A stretch of 38,493 nucleotides of DNA from Treponema sp. (GCA_009780855.1 WQZG01000029.1:1-38493), one strand, 5' to 3'. Shown: positions 16,556 to 24,558, counted from the stretch's first letter. Translations and numbers: made by a program. Notes: generated by a model not told the origin, from the letters alone.

Positions 16556-16605
16556 TTAAACAAATCGTTCCTTAAACCAATCGTCCCTTAAAATGAATCG
16601 TTCCC
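16556..16605. repeat. Threefold 16-bp tandem microrepeat containing ribosome-site sequence
   Basis: Three units: 16556-16571, 16572-16587 and 16588-16605 (the last 18 bases). On the minus strand the unit reads about GGGAACGATTnnTTTAA. The first copy encodes the last codons and stop of the Gfo/Idh gene; the next two make up the spacer before the S9 peptidase, and each brings a GGGA or GGAA. A simple tandem duplication of the stop region is the likeliest origin. Confidence 0.7.
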
Positions 16606-17712
16606 GATACACCAGACGCCGTCATTAATCAGTTCCATTTTACCGGTCTGCGCCGATCGTATGCCCGCGTCAAGAATGGACATTGCAGTAAGGTTAAGCC
16701 CCAGATCAAGCATGGGAAAAAGCGGCTCCCCTGTATCCAGATGATGAATGGTTTCCATACCCAGAGTTTCCCTTCCGGAAGGCAGAGGCTCCGGTGTTAT
16801 AACCTCGTCAGGTATTTCGGAATGTCTTTTTTTGTATATTTCGACTGCGCCGTCGCGCCGCACTACCAGGGTCCCATTGGTTCCAAAGACAAGGGGGCCG
16901 TTATGTACGCCGCTGTTAACAGTGGTCCAGGAGCCTTCTAGCTGGGCAACCGCTTCCGGAAACCTGACCGTTATCGAGGCGTAATCTTCGGCGCTGCCGT
17001 AGGGTGAATCGAAATTGGCTTTGAGGCCGTATGCGGCGACCGGGGAGCGGCCGATAAACCAGGAGGACATGCAGGCGCCGTAACAGCAGTAATCAAGCAG
17101 GGCCCCTCCGCCTGTATCGCTGTGATGCCACCACTCAAGGCCCTTTTCTGTATCGGTCATATTCTGGCCGTAAGACATGGGCCCCTGCGAGTCCGCGTTC
17201 CGGTAACAGAATTTAAATACCCTGCCGATAGCGCCGGAGTCAACGATTTTTTTTGCAGCTCTGACAGCCGGGCTCCAGGCCGTGGGCCAGTTTGTAATTA
17301 CCTTCGCTCCGTTATGTGCGGCTGCCACAGCTGCGGCTCTCGCGATACGCAGCGCCCCTTCCATGGAAGCCGCCAGCGGTTTTTCAACAACAACATTAAT
17401 TCCCCTGGATAAAATTTTTTCCATTACAACAGAGTGGAGGGCATTTTCCGAACAAACCAGGACAATATCAAGCTGATTTTCTTCCAGAAGTTTTTCGTAA
17501 TCATCGTATTTTTTGAATCCGTAAAGATCGATTGCGTTCTGCAAGCCAAAAAGCCTGGTCCCTTTTTCTGTGCTTACAGACTTTACTTTGGGCATGACAT
17601 CAGCCGCGGCTACAAACTCAACCCTGCCGCCGCATTCCGCAAAACTTTTTAGGTTGGAAGTCATGTGAGAATGGGCGAACCCAATGGCCGCTACACGGTA
17701 TTTTTTAAGCAT
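16588..17712 (-). CDS. Gfo/Idh/MocA family oxidoreductase
   Basis: NAD(P)-dependent dehydrogenase of sugars, polyols or sugar acids. The 374-residue protein starts with YRVAAIGFAHSHM, where the usual GxGxxG is replaced by GFAHSH, a known variant in this family, and has VVVEKPLA with the EKP motif at about 110-112. Downstream, WWHHSDTGGGALLDYCCYG is the C-terminal domain signature with the catalytic-region Asp and a Gly run. ATG at 17712 follows GGAG at 9-10 bases; the open frame back to 17772 overlaps the upstream membrane-protein gene and is not believed. It starts 4 bases after that gene ends, so the hydrolase, small membrane protein and this enzyme form one operon. Substrate unknown. Confidence 0.87.
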   Translation of the reverse strand: MLKKYRVAAIGFAHSHMTSNLKSFAECGGRVEFVAAADVMPKVKSVSTEKGTRLFGLQNAIDLYGFKKYDDYEKLLEENQLDIVLVCSENALHSVVMEKILSRGINVVVEKPLAASMEGALRIARAAAVAAAHNGAKVITNWPTAWSPAVRAAKKIVDSGAIGRVFKFCYRNADSQGPMSYGQNMTDTEKGLEWWHHSDTGGGALLDYCCYGACMSSWFIGRSPVAAYGLKANFDSPYGSAEDYASITVRFPEAVAQLEGSWTTVNSGVHNGPLVFGTNGTLVVRRDGAVEIYKKRHSEIPDEVITPEPLPSGRETLGMETIHHLDTGEPLFPMLDLGLNLTAMSILDAGIRSAQTGKMELINDGVWCIGNDSF

Positions 17713-17716
17713 ATCA

Positions 17717-17914
17717 TTACTCTCCGGTTTTATGTTTTTTACCGCCGTGCAACTTGCCCAGTACAATATCAATAATAAAAAAAAGGCAAACTGCCGCGGC
17801 AGCAGGTATTAATAATATAACGATTTTCCCGGTAAATAAAAATACCAAAATCAGGCAAACAATCAACGTGCAAACTTCCGCGGTTAACAGGGAAGACAAA
17901 AATATTTTTTTCAA
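17717..17914 (-). CDS. Small two-helix membrane protein, unknown function
   Basis: A 65-residue protein with two hydrophobic segments (about 4-27 and 30-51) and a basic C-terminus (GKLHGGKKHKTG). It uses TTG as start, overlapping the TGA of the upstream hydrolase gene as TTGA, with AGGCAGG 6 bases before it. The 3' end lies 4 bases before the Gfo/Idh start. I do not recognise the family. The tight coupling on both sides supports a real gene; it may sit with the hydrolase, which is itself membrane-anchored by N-terminal helices. Confidence 0.65.
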   Translation of the reverse strand: MKKIFLSSLLTAEVCTLIVCLILVFLFTGKIVILLIPAAAAVCLFFIIDIVLGKLHGGKKHKTGE

Positions 17915-18996
17915 TTTTGACCTGCCTCTGCTTGTCCGGCCTCCAGTAAAAAAGACTGAATATGTTCCAATACTGCCGGAGCCTTAAAAAGATTATTGTG
18001 GCTGTAATGATCCAGTTCCATAAATTCTACATGGCCTGGGAACAGTTTTGACAGGCTCTGCGACGAATAAAACGGAACCATTTCGTCGCTTTTGGACGCG
18101 ATAATAAGTACCGGACAATTTACCCGCGGGGCAAAATTCTGTGAAGGCAATTTTTGTTTTACAAGGAGTTTCATGGGGCCATAAAATACAGGGAGCTGAT
18201 TATTAAAAATATCATAACCATTGGAATAAGGAGCGCTCAGTATTAGACCAGTAACAGGGCGGTTGGCAGCCAGGAAAACGGCGCATCCGGTACCCAGGCT
18301 GAACCCCATTGTAACGATGCGTTTATTGTCGATATTCGGCAGGTTTGCTGCATAATCATAAACAGCCAGGGCCTGTTCATACATTTTAAGATAATTTGTT
18401 TTGCCGCCGTTGATTCCGTAACCTTCGTAATCAATAAACAAATAATTATAACCGGCAAAAAACTGCCACTGGTTCTGCCGCATGCGGCTAACCATATTGC
18501 TGTAGGAACATTCGCCGTTGCCGCCAAAATAAATTACCAGCGGAGATTTTTTTTCACCGGGCGCATACATCATACCGTGCCATGTTCTGCCGCCCGCCGA
18601 TGTAAATTCAACTTCATTATATCCGGGCATATTACGCAAATATTCACGGCTCATCTGATCATTTACATCCCTGAATAAAATGCGATCCTGTACAGAAAAC
18701 ACAAAAACGCAGACTGCGGTAAAAACAGAAAGAACCATCAACAGGACTGAACAAACTACAGCTATCCGCCTCCCGATTTGTTTTCTTTTGCCGGCATAAA
18801 TTTTTTTACCGGCAATGGATCCAATTCCGCGCAGCAGGAGATTGAGCAGAAAAACCAGAACAAAAACTCCAAAAACCGCTGCAGCCGCAAAGCCATAACC
18901 AGAAAAAATACAAATGGCCGCAATGCAGATAATTACAGCCAAAAGGGAAATATTCAGAGAAACTTGTTTTGTTTCAGGAGGATTTGGATTTTTCAT
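17911..18996 (-). CDS. Membrane-anchored alpha/beta hydrolase
   Basis: Serine hydrolase (esterase/peptidase-like, COG1073 type) tethered by N-terminal helices. The 361-residue protein has hydrophobic segments at about 15-35, 36-56 and 78-102, then the hydrolase domain: VIYFGGNGE (oxyanion region), the nucleophile in MGFSLGTG (Ser233), Asp304 in SKSDEMVP and His333 in DHYSHNN. The catalytic domain is probably on the outer face of the inner membrane, in the periplasm. It overlaps the small membrane protein by 4 bases. It lies downstream of the GH127 gene with a 156-base gap, so it may or may not belong to the arabinoside operon. Substrate unknown; a deacylase of plant sugars is one guess. Confidence 0.83.
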   Translation of the reverse strand: MKNPNPPETKQVSLNISLLAVIICIAAICIFSGYGFAAAAVFGVFVLVFLLNLLLRGIGSIAGKKIYAGKRKQIGRRIAVVCSVLLMVLSVFTAVCVFVFSVQDRILFRDVNDQMSREYLRNMPGYNEVEFTSAGGRTWHGMMYAPGEKKSPLVIYFGGNGECSYSNMVSRMRQNQWQFFAGYNYLFIDYEGYGINGGKTNYLKMYEQALAVYDYAANLPNIDNKRIVTMGFSLGTGCAVFLAANRPVTGLILSAPYSNGYDIFNNQLPVFYGPMKLLVKQKLPSQNFAPRVNCPVLIIASKSDEMVPFYSSQSLSKLFPGHVEFMELDHYSHNNLFKAPAVLEHIQSFLLEAGQAEAGQN

Positions 18997-19026
18997 ACCA
19001 TGCGCTCTTGGTACTCCCGTGTTTGA

Positions 19027-19152
19027 TTACGTAACCGCTATTTGCCAATAATTTAACGAATCATCAAGATTCTTACGGGTCCACTCAAGCAATTTTTTAT
19101 ATTCACCGCAGTGCCATTCATCCTTGCCGGAATATCGCAGCAAAATTTTGAC
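19027..19152 (-). other. Open in-frame tail after GH127, remnant of unknown origin
   Basis: After the GH127 TAG (19153-19155) the same frame stays open for 41 more codons to TAA at 19027-19029. The reading (including SGKDEWHCGEYKKLLEWTR and NLDDSLNYW) looks protein-like, with no proline or repeats. GH127 already ends at the family's usual place, so this is more likely the tail of another, deleted gene than part of the enzyme. I do not recognise the family. No terminator is visible in the gap. Confidence 0.35.
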
Positions 19153-21096
19153 CTAAATCCGTATCCAGACCAGCATCTCGCCGGGCTCGCTTTCATTATT
19201 GCGGTTGCCCCAGACTCCGTAAGGGACAGCGGTAAGCGTGAAATTTTCTGTGTGGGGGATAAAGTTTTCGCCGAATGAATCCGGTTGTTCGGGTGCGATG
19301 AGTCTTTTGCCGCAGGCTTTAATGACCATAATCCCACCGGGAATTTTATCACTGTAGAATTCCTGGAGCGGCGAGTTTGTATCAAGGGAAAGCGCAGCGA
19401 GATTTTTACCGTTGTCGATTTCTTCAAGGCAGTAAATCTCGGGGCCGCGGGCAATGGCGGCTTTCCCGCAATTCAGGTGAACTTTTGGGTTTGAATAAAC
19501 AAGACGAGGTTCAACAGGAAAATTCAATGTAACTTCGTCATTGTTCCATGTTCCTGTTATTTTTAAATAATTATTAATTCTTTCACCGGCGGCAGGCTTG
19601 CCGTTAACGCATACAATAAAATTATTACCGGAACCGATAAAGCCGGGTATCCTGATGTTAAGTGTAAGAGGCAGCGCGCCTGATTTTATTTTTATTTTTG
19701 CGTGTCCGGTTTTTGGATAATCGGTATCAATACTGATGTTTACAGTTTCCCCATTGATTTTAAATTCAGCGTTATTGCGGATAAAAAGATTTATGTACAA
19801 TTCATTATCTTCAATCAGATAAATATATTTACCAAGACCTGTAAGGGTTCGCGCCAAATTTGTCGGGCAGCAGGCGCAGTCAAACCATTTTTGCCTTACA
19901 GGTTTAATGTGGGCGCGGGAACTGTTTTCAATACAGGTCTGCGGCCACACTTCAAGCGGATTCACATAAAAATATCTGTCGCCTTCCAGGGAGATGCCGC
20001 TGCGTACTGTGTTATACAGAACACGTTCAACAGTATCAAAATACGAAGCGTCCGCTGTCAGCATGTTCATGCGAAGGCCGAACATCGCAAGCCCTATGGA
20101 AGCACAGGTCTCCGAATAATTGGAATCGTTCGGGAGATCGTAATCAACGGTAAAACGTTCCAGAATACCGGAGGAACCTATGCTGCCTGTAATGTACATG
20201 CGCTTCTGCACGACATTGTCCCAGAGTATGCGGCAGCGCTCCAGGAGTTCGCCATCATTGTATTCCTGCGCAAGGTCCGCCATGGCGCAAAAAAGATACA
20301 TTGCCCTTACGGCGTGGCCCTCCGCCGTATCCTGTTCGCGAACCGGTACATGGGACTGCGAATAGGCGGGATCATAACGGGAGAGTTCGGCAAATATCCG
20401 TTTAAAATCCGGACGTTTCATTTCCTCGATAAAATAATTCGGCGAACTGCCGCGGGTGTCAATAAAATATTTGGCCAGGTCCAAATAGCGTCTGACACCT
20501 GTAACACGGTACAGCCGCACAAGGGCAAGTTCGATTTCAGGATGCCCGGGATATCCGTGCAGCTTGTTCGGTTCAGTGCCGAATGTGGCGCAGATTAAAT
20601 CGGCAAACCGGCACATTATTTCAAGCAGCCGCGTCTTGCCCGTGGTTTCAAAATACGCGGCAGCGGCTTCGATAAAATGCCCGGCGCAATAAAGCTCGTG
20701 CCCCTCGGTAAGGTTTTTCCATTTGCCTTCCGGGCATTTGAGACTGAAGTACGTATTGAGGTAACCGTCTTTTTCCTGGGCGCGGCCGATAAGCGCGATT
20801 AAACCGTCGGCGTTTTTTTCCAGAACAGGATCGGGGGAACAGGCGAGACTGTAGGCGACCGCCTCAAGCCATTTGGCGGCATCGGAATCCTGGAACACCA
20901 TGCCTCCCCTCTCGCCCTTTTCCTCGCCGGCAGCGATTCGGAAATTTCTTAGGCAATTGCTTGGCGGCACACCAGGAACCCGGTCATTGAGGACTTCCCA
21001 CTGATACGGGATCACTTTCTCTGGAATAAGGCGGGTATAACGGTTCCAATACAGATCGTCTATGTGAATCGCGTTAAGGGGCAGCGGTGTTTTCAT
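19153..21096 (-). CDS. Glycoside hydrolase family 127, beta-L-arabinofuranosidase
   Basis: Retaining glycosidase releasing L-arabinofuranose from beta-linked arabino-oligosaccharides. The 647-residue protein matches the length and layout of HypBA1-type GH127: an (alpha/alpha)6 barrel then beta-sandwich domains ending WGNR...GEMLVWIR. The zinc-cysteine catalytic site is complete: Glu329 and Cys331 in YSETCASIG, and Cys409 (nucleophile by alignment) and Cys410 in WFDCACCPTN. Glu313 in ILERF fits the acid/base. No signal peptide, so it acts in the cytoplasm on imported sugars. It starts 10 bases after the permease gene, with AGGA upstream of ATG. It is the last clear member of the operon starting at the binding-protein gene and is presumably under the divergent LacI. 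Confidence 0.92.
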   Translation of the reverse strand: MKTPLPLNAIHIDDLYWNRYTRLIPEKVIPYQWEVLNDRVPGVPPSNCLRNFRIAAGEEKGERGGMVFQDSDAAKWLEAVAYSLACSPDPVLEKNADGLIALIGRAQEKDGYLNTYFSLKCPEGKWKNLTEGHELYCAGHFIEAAAAYFETTGKTRLLEIMCRFADLICATFGTEPNKLHGYPGHPEIELALVRLYRVTGVRRYLDLAKYFIDTRGSSPNYFIEEMKRPDFKRIFAELSRYDPAYSQSHVPVREQDTAEGHAVRAMYLFCAMADLAQEYNDGELLERCRILWDNVVQKRMYITGSIGSSGILERFTVDYDLPNDSNYSETCASIGLAMFGLRMNMLTADASYFDTVERVLYNTVRSGISLEGDRYFYVNPLEVWPQTCIENSSRAHIKPVRQKWFDCACCPTNLARTLTGLGKYIYLIEDNELYINLFIRNNAEFKINGETVNISIDTDYPKTGHAKIKIKSGALPLTLNIRIPGFIGSGNNFIVCVNGKPAAGERINNYLKITGTWNNDEVTLNFPVEPRLVYSNPKVHLNCGKAAIARGPEIYCLEEIDNGKNLAALSLDTNSPLQEFYSDKIPGGIMVIKACGKRLIAPEQPDSFGENFIPHTENFTLTAVPYGVWGNRNNESEPGEMLVWIRI

Positions 21097-21106
21097 TGAA
21101 GGTTTC

Positions 21107-21991
21107 CTAATTTTTCATTCCGGTTAAAACAATGCCTTCGACAAAATACTTCTGCCCGATAAGGTAGAACACGAGTCCGGGCAGAAACGACATGCAGGTG
21201 GCGCACATGAGCATGGCCCAGTCGGTATAAAGCGATCCCTTGAACTGAATCAGGCCGATCGCAATCGTAAACTTCTGTGTTGAATGGATATAAATCGTTT
21301 GCTGCAGCAGGTCGTTCCATAAAAAAATGAACAGCAGCAGAGCGACCACAATCATCGCAGGCTTGATGGCCGGGACAATAATCCTGGTAAGTATGGTCCA
21401 GTAACCGGCGCCGTCTATAAAAGCCGCCTCGTCAAGTTCCCTGGGAACTGTCCGGATAAACTGCCGGATTAAAAAAATATTAAAGGCGCCGCCTCCGCAC
21501 AAATAAGGCAGGATAAGCGGTAAATAAGAATCCACAATACGGAAGCCGCCTGTCCACATAATGTAGAGCGGGATCAGGGTAACCATATTGGGCAGAAGCA
21601 TGGAACCCACGCAGAGGGAAAAAATTATTTTTTTGCCCGGGAACCGCAGGCGGGCGAACGCGTAACCGCAAAAAACTGCTGTAGTCGTACCCGCTATTAC
21701 GGACGGCACAATTATTGTCATGGTATTGGCGAAATAACGCCAGAACGGGAAATATTTAAGGGCAGTCAGATAATTGGAAAAAAGCCATTTCTTTGGATAA
21801 AGGGAAGGCGGCCATGCAAACAATTCGGCGTTGTTCATAAGGCTGGAGCGGAAGATCCACCAGATTGGGAACACTACCAGCAGTACAAGTAAAATGGTCA
21901 ATATAAGGGCAAGGTTATTGAAGGACTTTTCGCGTCTGGCGCGGCGCAGTGCGCGGATATGCCAGACGCCGATCGTATTTTTCCCGCTCAT
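21107..21991 (-). CDS. Carbohydrate ABC transporter permease (MalG/CUT1 type)
   Basis: Second inner-membrane channel subunit of a CUT1 sugar importer. The 294-residue protein has about six transmembrane helices and the EAA loop ELDEAAFIDGAGYWTILTRI...P that contacts the ATPase. The conserved C-terminus (YFVEGIVLTGMKN) is typical of MalG-like permeases. ATG follows GAGG by 7 bases and overlaps the stop of the first permease gene (21988) by 4 bases. It works with the partner permease at 21988-22881 and the binding protein at 23053-24390. No ATP-binding subunit is encoded nearby. Confidence 0.95.
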   Translation of the reverse strand: MSGKNTIGVWHIRALRRARREKSFNNLALILTILLVLLVVFPIWWIFRSSLMNNAELFAWPPSLYPKKWLFSNYLTALKYFPFWRYFANTMTIIVPSVIAGTTTAVFCGYAFARLRFPGKKIIFSLCVGSMLLPNMVTLIPLYIMWTGGFRIVDSYLPLILPYLCGGGAFNIFLIRQFIRTVPRELDEAAFIDGAGYWTILTRIIVPAIKPAMIVVALLLFIFLWNDLLQQTIYIHSTQKFTIAIGLIQFKGSLYTDWAMLMCATCMSFLPGLVFYLIGQKYFVEGIVLTGMKN

Positions 21992-22881
21992 TTTTCACCC
22001 TCGTAAAAAACCCAGTCTTTTGAAGTGGCAAAAAGAATGCCGGTAAAAACCGCGATAACCATAAAAAATACAAACGAAATCGCGCTTGCGTAACCGAGCC
22101 TGTTTGAAATAAAGGCGTAACGGTACATCAGGTAACTGATGAACATGGACGAATTCCCGGGGCCGCCGGATGTAAGGGCGAGCGCCGGAGTCACAATCTG
22201 CATATTGGTAACCAAAGACATCAGCAGATTATAGAAAATAATTGGCGTCATGCCGGGTATGGTAACATGCAAAAAACGCTGCCAGGAATTGGCCCCGTCA
22301 ATTTCGGCGGCTTCGTAATAAACCCTGGAAACGTTCTGCAGCCCGGCAAGAAAAATTACGATAAGGTTGCCGGACAGCCAAACGGCAATAAGGGCCAGGG
22401 ACGGAACAACCAGATTTGGATCGGCTATAAACCTGACCTTGTTGATTCCAAGCGAAGTCAGAATATAGTTGAACAAACCAAAATTGCTCTCATAAAGCCA
22501 GGACCATCCGATATAAACCGCGACAGAAGGCAGCACATAGGGCAGGTAAAAAACTGCGCGGAAAAATCCCCTGGCGGGTATTTTGCGGTTTAAAAGCATC
22601 GCAACCGCCAGGGAATAAATCATGCAGCCGATAACAGAGAGCAGGGAAAAATAAGCTGTTACCTTTAACGAATCAATAAAATACGGATCAATGGTAAACA
22701 AGCTTATATAATTGGCAAGTCCGTTGAATGCCGGGGCAAGGGCTCCCCGCCAGTTGAAAAAACTCAAAGCAAAGACTGCGATGAGGGGCCCGTAAGTCAG
22801 CGCCGTAAGCCCGACAAAAGCCGGTATCAGAAACAAATAAGCGGCGCGCGCCTCATGGAAAGCAATTCCGGACTTCTTCAT
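21988..22881 (-). CDS. Carbohydrate ABC transporter permease (MalF/UgpA, CUT1 type)
   Basis: First inner-membrane subunit of the same sugar importer. The 297-residue protein has six predicted helices and the EAA loop YYEAAEIDGANSWQRFLHVTIP...P. It lacks the long periplasmic loop of MalF, as in most oligosaccharide and arabinoside CUT1 permeases. The start has no clear ribosome site. Upstream, a 171-base gap to the binding-protein gene holds a large imperfect palindrome that could reduce permease expression relative to the binding protein. Confidence 0.95.
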   Translation of the reverse strand: MKKSGIAFHEARAAYLFLIPAFVGLTALTYGPLIAVFALSFFNWRGALAPAFNGLANYISLFTIDPYFIDSLKVTAYFSLLSVIGCMIYSLAVAMLLNRKIPARGFFRAVFYLPYVLPSVAVYIGWSWLYESNFGLFNYILTSLGINKVRFIADPNLVVPSLALIAVWLSGNLIVIFLAGLQNVSRVYYEAAEIDGANSWQRFLHVTIPGMTPIIFYNLLMSLVTNMQIVTPALALTSGGPGNSSMFISYLMYRYAFISNRLGYASAISFVFFMVIAVFTGILFATSKDWVFYEGEK

Positions 22882-22902
22882 GTTAAACCACGAATAATAT
22901 TT

Positions 22903-23044
22903 ATAAGATTTCTCACGGAGCTCACAGAGTTCACAAAGAATAAAGAGAATGATAAATAATAATTAATATTCATCTCTATGTCTTCCTCTGTGCCCTCTGT
23001 GCACACGCGAACCAAAGGTTCGATGCCTCTGTGAAAAATTTTAT
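22903..23044. repeat. 142-base imperfect palindrome between binding-protein and permease genes
   Basis: Outer arms ATAAGATTTCTCACGGAG (22903-22920) and CTCTGTGAAAAATTTTAT (23027-23044) are near reverse complements. Inner arms rich in CTCACAGAG / CCTCTGTG (22921-22948 and 22973-23004) also pair. About 24 AT-rich bases form the loop (22949-22972). The right arm carries an extra hairpin CGAACC-AAA-GGTTCG (23008-23022). Sequences built of CTCTGTG units recur as intergenic palindromes in many bacterial genomes. As RNA it would fold into a long hairpin after the binding-protein stop and could protect that message or limit readthrough. Confidence 0.75.
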
Positions 23045-23052
23045 CAAATAAG

Positions 23053-24390
23053 TTATTGGCCCTGGAAGGCGCGGCGGAGGGCTGCTGCATTCGCTGTGAT
23101 CACATCCCTGGCGGTTTTGTTGCCGGTCCAGACTTCACCCAGGATCGAAGATAAAAGGTTGTTAAAGTCGACAGTGTTGTTTACATAATACCACGAAGTC
23201 GGTTTTGCGTAATTCCTCGCGAAATCAACAACAGCGCTCTTGTACTCATCATAGGGCGGGAAAGCCGGATTGCCGACCCATTTCCTTGTAAGGGATTCAT
23301 CGGTGTACCATTTTTCCAGGACAGGCATCCAGATGCCGGATTCGATAAGGCTCCAGCTGTTTTCTTCCTGCGCGTACCACTTGAGCCATTCCATCGCTTC
23401 TTTCTGGTACTTTGACTGGCTGAACACTACGTTAGGACCGCCGGTGTTAATCGTTACCAGGTTCTTCATTTTGGGCAGAACCGCAACACCGTAATTGAGG
23501 CCTTCCTTGTCGCGGGCTGTTGACAGGCAGGTCCCGACATTCCACGCACCGCCGGTCGCCATCGCGACTGTGCCAGGGATTATTGAACGCTGCATGCCGT
23601 CATCGGTAAGACCCGGGCTAAGGGGCGCCACAAAATCTTTGGTATAAAGATCGGCTACTTTCTGAATTGCTTCAATCGCCGCGTCCTGATCAATAATTAC
23701 TTGTTTGCCGTCAGGGCTGTAGAAACCGCCGCCGTTGCTTAAGGCCCAGACTTCAAGCTGCCAGGTCAATGTCTCGACCATGGCGCCGTACTGCACGATC
23801 CGGTTCTTGTCAAAACCTGCGTCGTTGGGGGTCCTGCCGTTTGAATCAAAGGTGAGTTGCTTGGCGGCCGCCACAAACTGGTCCCAGGTCCAGGCCTTGT
23901 CCGCGGAAGCCGGAGGATAAGCCACTCCCGCCTTGTCAAACATGGTTTTGTTGTAAAACATTAACAAAATCTCGTTGGCCGTAGAATAAGCTACGGTTTT
24001 GCCGTCAGGACCCCTAAAAGCGAGACTGTCCAGCGGCTTTGATTCACCGGGGGCGTACATTCCGGAGATATCGGCCAGATAACCGTTGGTAGCGTACTGC
24101 AAAACTCCGGCTTCGCTCATAATTCCGCAGTCGGGCAGCTGCCTGGCAGTTGCCATGGTGTTGAGTCTTTCGATGTAGGTGTCATGGGGCACATTCATGA
24201 CCGTCACCTGGATTCTGTTCTGCTGGCTGTTGAATATATCAGCTGTTTTCTGAACCTCGGCCGCTTCATCCGGGGTCCCCCAGAATGAGTAGGAAACCGG
24301 GATCCTGCCGTTGTTCTGGGCCTGGCCGGAAGCAAAGGCAAAAACACCGATTGCCATAAGCAGAATCACAATTGATGTGATTTTTTTCAT
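23053..24390 (-). CDS. Sugar ABC transporter substrate-binding protein (CUT1)
   Basis: Periplasmic sugar-binding protein that captures the substrate for the two permeases. The 445-residue protein starts with a signal peptide (MKKITSIVILLMAIGVFAFA, cleavage near ASGQA). There is no lipobox Cys, so it is probably soluble or N-terminally anchored. The body is a family 1 solute-binding protein (VSYSFWGTPDEAAEV, a GGAWNVGTC hinge region and the C-terminal WTGNKTARDVI). GGAGG lies 7 bases before the start. It is the first gene of the arabinoside operon, behind a strong promoter and a LacI operator. The GH127 gene suggests an L-arabinofuranoside oligosaccharide, but ligand identity is inferred from context. 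Confidence 0.94.
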   Translation of the reverse strand: MKKITSIVILLMAIGVFAFASGQAQNNGRIPVSYSFWGTPDEAAEVQKTADIFNSQQNRIQVTVMNVPHDTYIERLNTMATARQLPDCGIMSEAGVLQYATNGYLADISGMYAPGESKPLDSLAFRGPDGKTVAYSTANEILLMFYNKTMFDKAGVAYPPASADKAWTWDQFVAAAKQLTFDSNGRTPNDAGFDKNRIVQYGAMVETLTWQLEVWALSNGGGFYSPDGKQVIIDQDAAIEAIQKVADLYTKDFVAPLSPGLTDDGMQRSIIPGTVAMATGGAWNVGTCLSTARDKEGLNYGVAVLPKMKNLVTINTGGPNVVFSQSKYQKEAMEWLKWYAQEENSWSLIESGIWMPVLEKWYTDESLTRKWVGNPAFPPYDEYKSAVVDFARNYAKPTSWYYVNNTVDFNNLLSSILGEVWTGNKTARDVITANAAALRRAFQGQ

Positions 24391-24410
24391 TTTCTTACCT
24401 CCAAATATTT

Positions 24411-24428
24411 TACCTAAACGTTTAGGTA
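24411..24428. promoter_or_regulatory. LacI-family operator, perfect 18-bp palindrome
   Basis: TACCTAAACGTTTAGGTA, a perfect palindrome with the central CG step typical of LacI/GalR operators. It lies 20 bases before the binding-protein start codon and about 39-56 bases downstream of the predicted transcription start. A repressor bound here would act as a roadblock. The divergent LacI gene 180 bases away is the obvious regulator. Confidence 0.85.
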
Positions 24429-24443
24429 ATTCTGAATTTAAAT

Positions 24444-24462
24444 AGCGAAGCCGAACTTCGCT
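24444..24462 (-). other. Hairpin at the 5' end of the arabinoside operon transcript
   Basis: AGCGAAG (24444-24450) and CTTCGCT (24456-24462) form a perfect 7-base stem with a 5-base loop. It begins only about 5 bases after the predicted transcription start, a place where a hairpin can protect an mRNA from 5'-end decay. Confidence 0.5.
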
Positions 24463-24472
24463 TTATATAAAA

Positions 24473-24501
24473 AATGTAAACCTGATTTTTTAATATGTCA
24501 A
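24473..24501 (-). promoter_or_regulatory. Strong sigma-70 promoter of the sugar ABC-GH127 operon
   Basis: On the minus strand, perfect -35 TTGACA (24496-24501), a 17-base spacer and -10 TACATT (24473-24478). Predicted start is near 24466. Confidence 0.75.
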
Positions 24502-24510
24502 GCAAAAAAT

Positions 24511-24534
24511 ACGGGAAAAACTGAAATTTCCCGT
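24511..24534. other. Inverted repeat in the divergent promoter region
   Basis: ACGGGAAA (24511-24518) and TTTCCCGT (24527-24534) with an 8-base spacer, just upstream of the operon -35 box. On the minus strand it is followed by ATTTTTT, so it could stop antisense transcripts coming from the lacI side. It could equally be a second regulator's site. Confidence 0.45.
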
Positions 24535-24558
24535 TATTATTTGATAGATATAATTATC

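Noticed and set aside
7672..19155. TAG might be a sense codon here (DUF4411 codon 51, GH127 end), perhaps pyrrolysine
   Set aside because: TAG ends several complete genes normally (MATE exporter, first Gfo/Idh gene, MtaA-type gene, GH127), and in the exporter it is backed by a second TAG. No pylT or pylS is seen. A simple nonsense mutation is enough.
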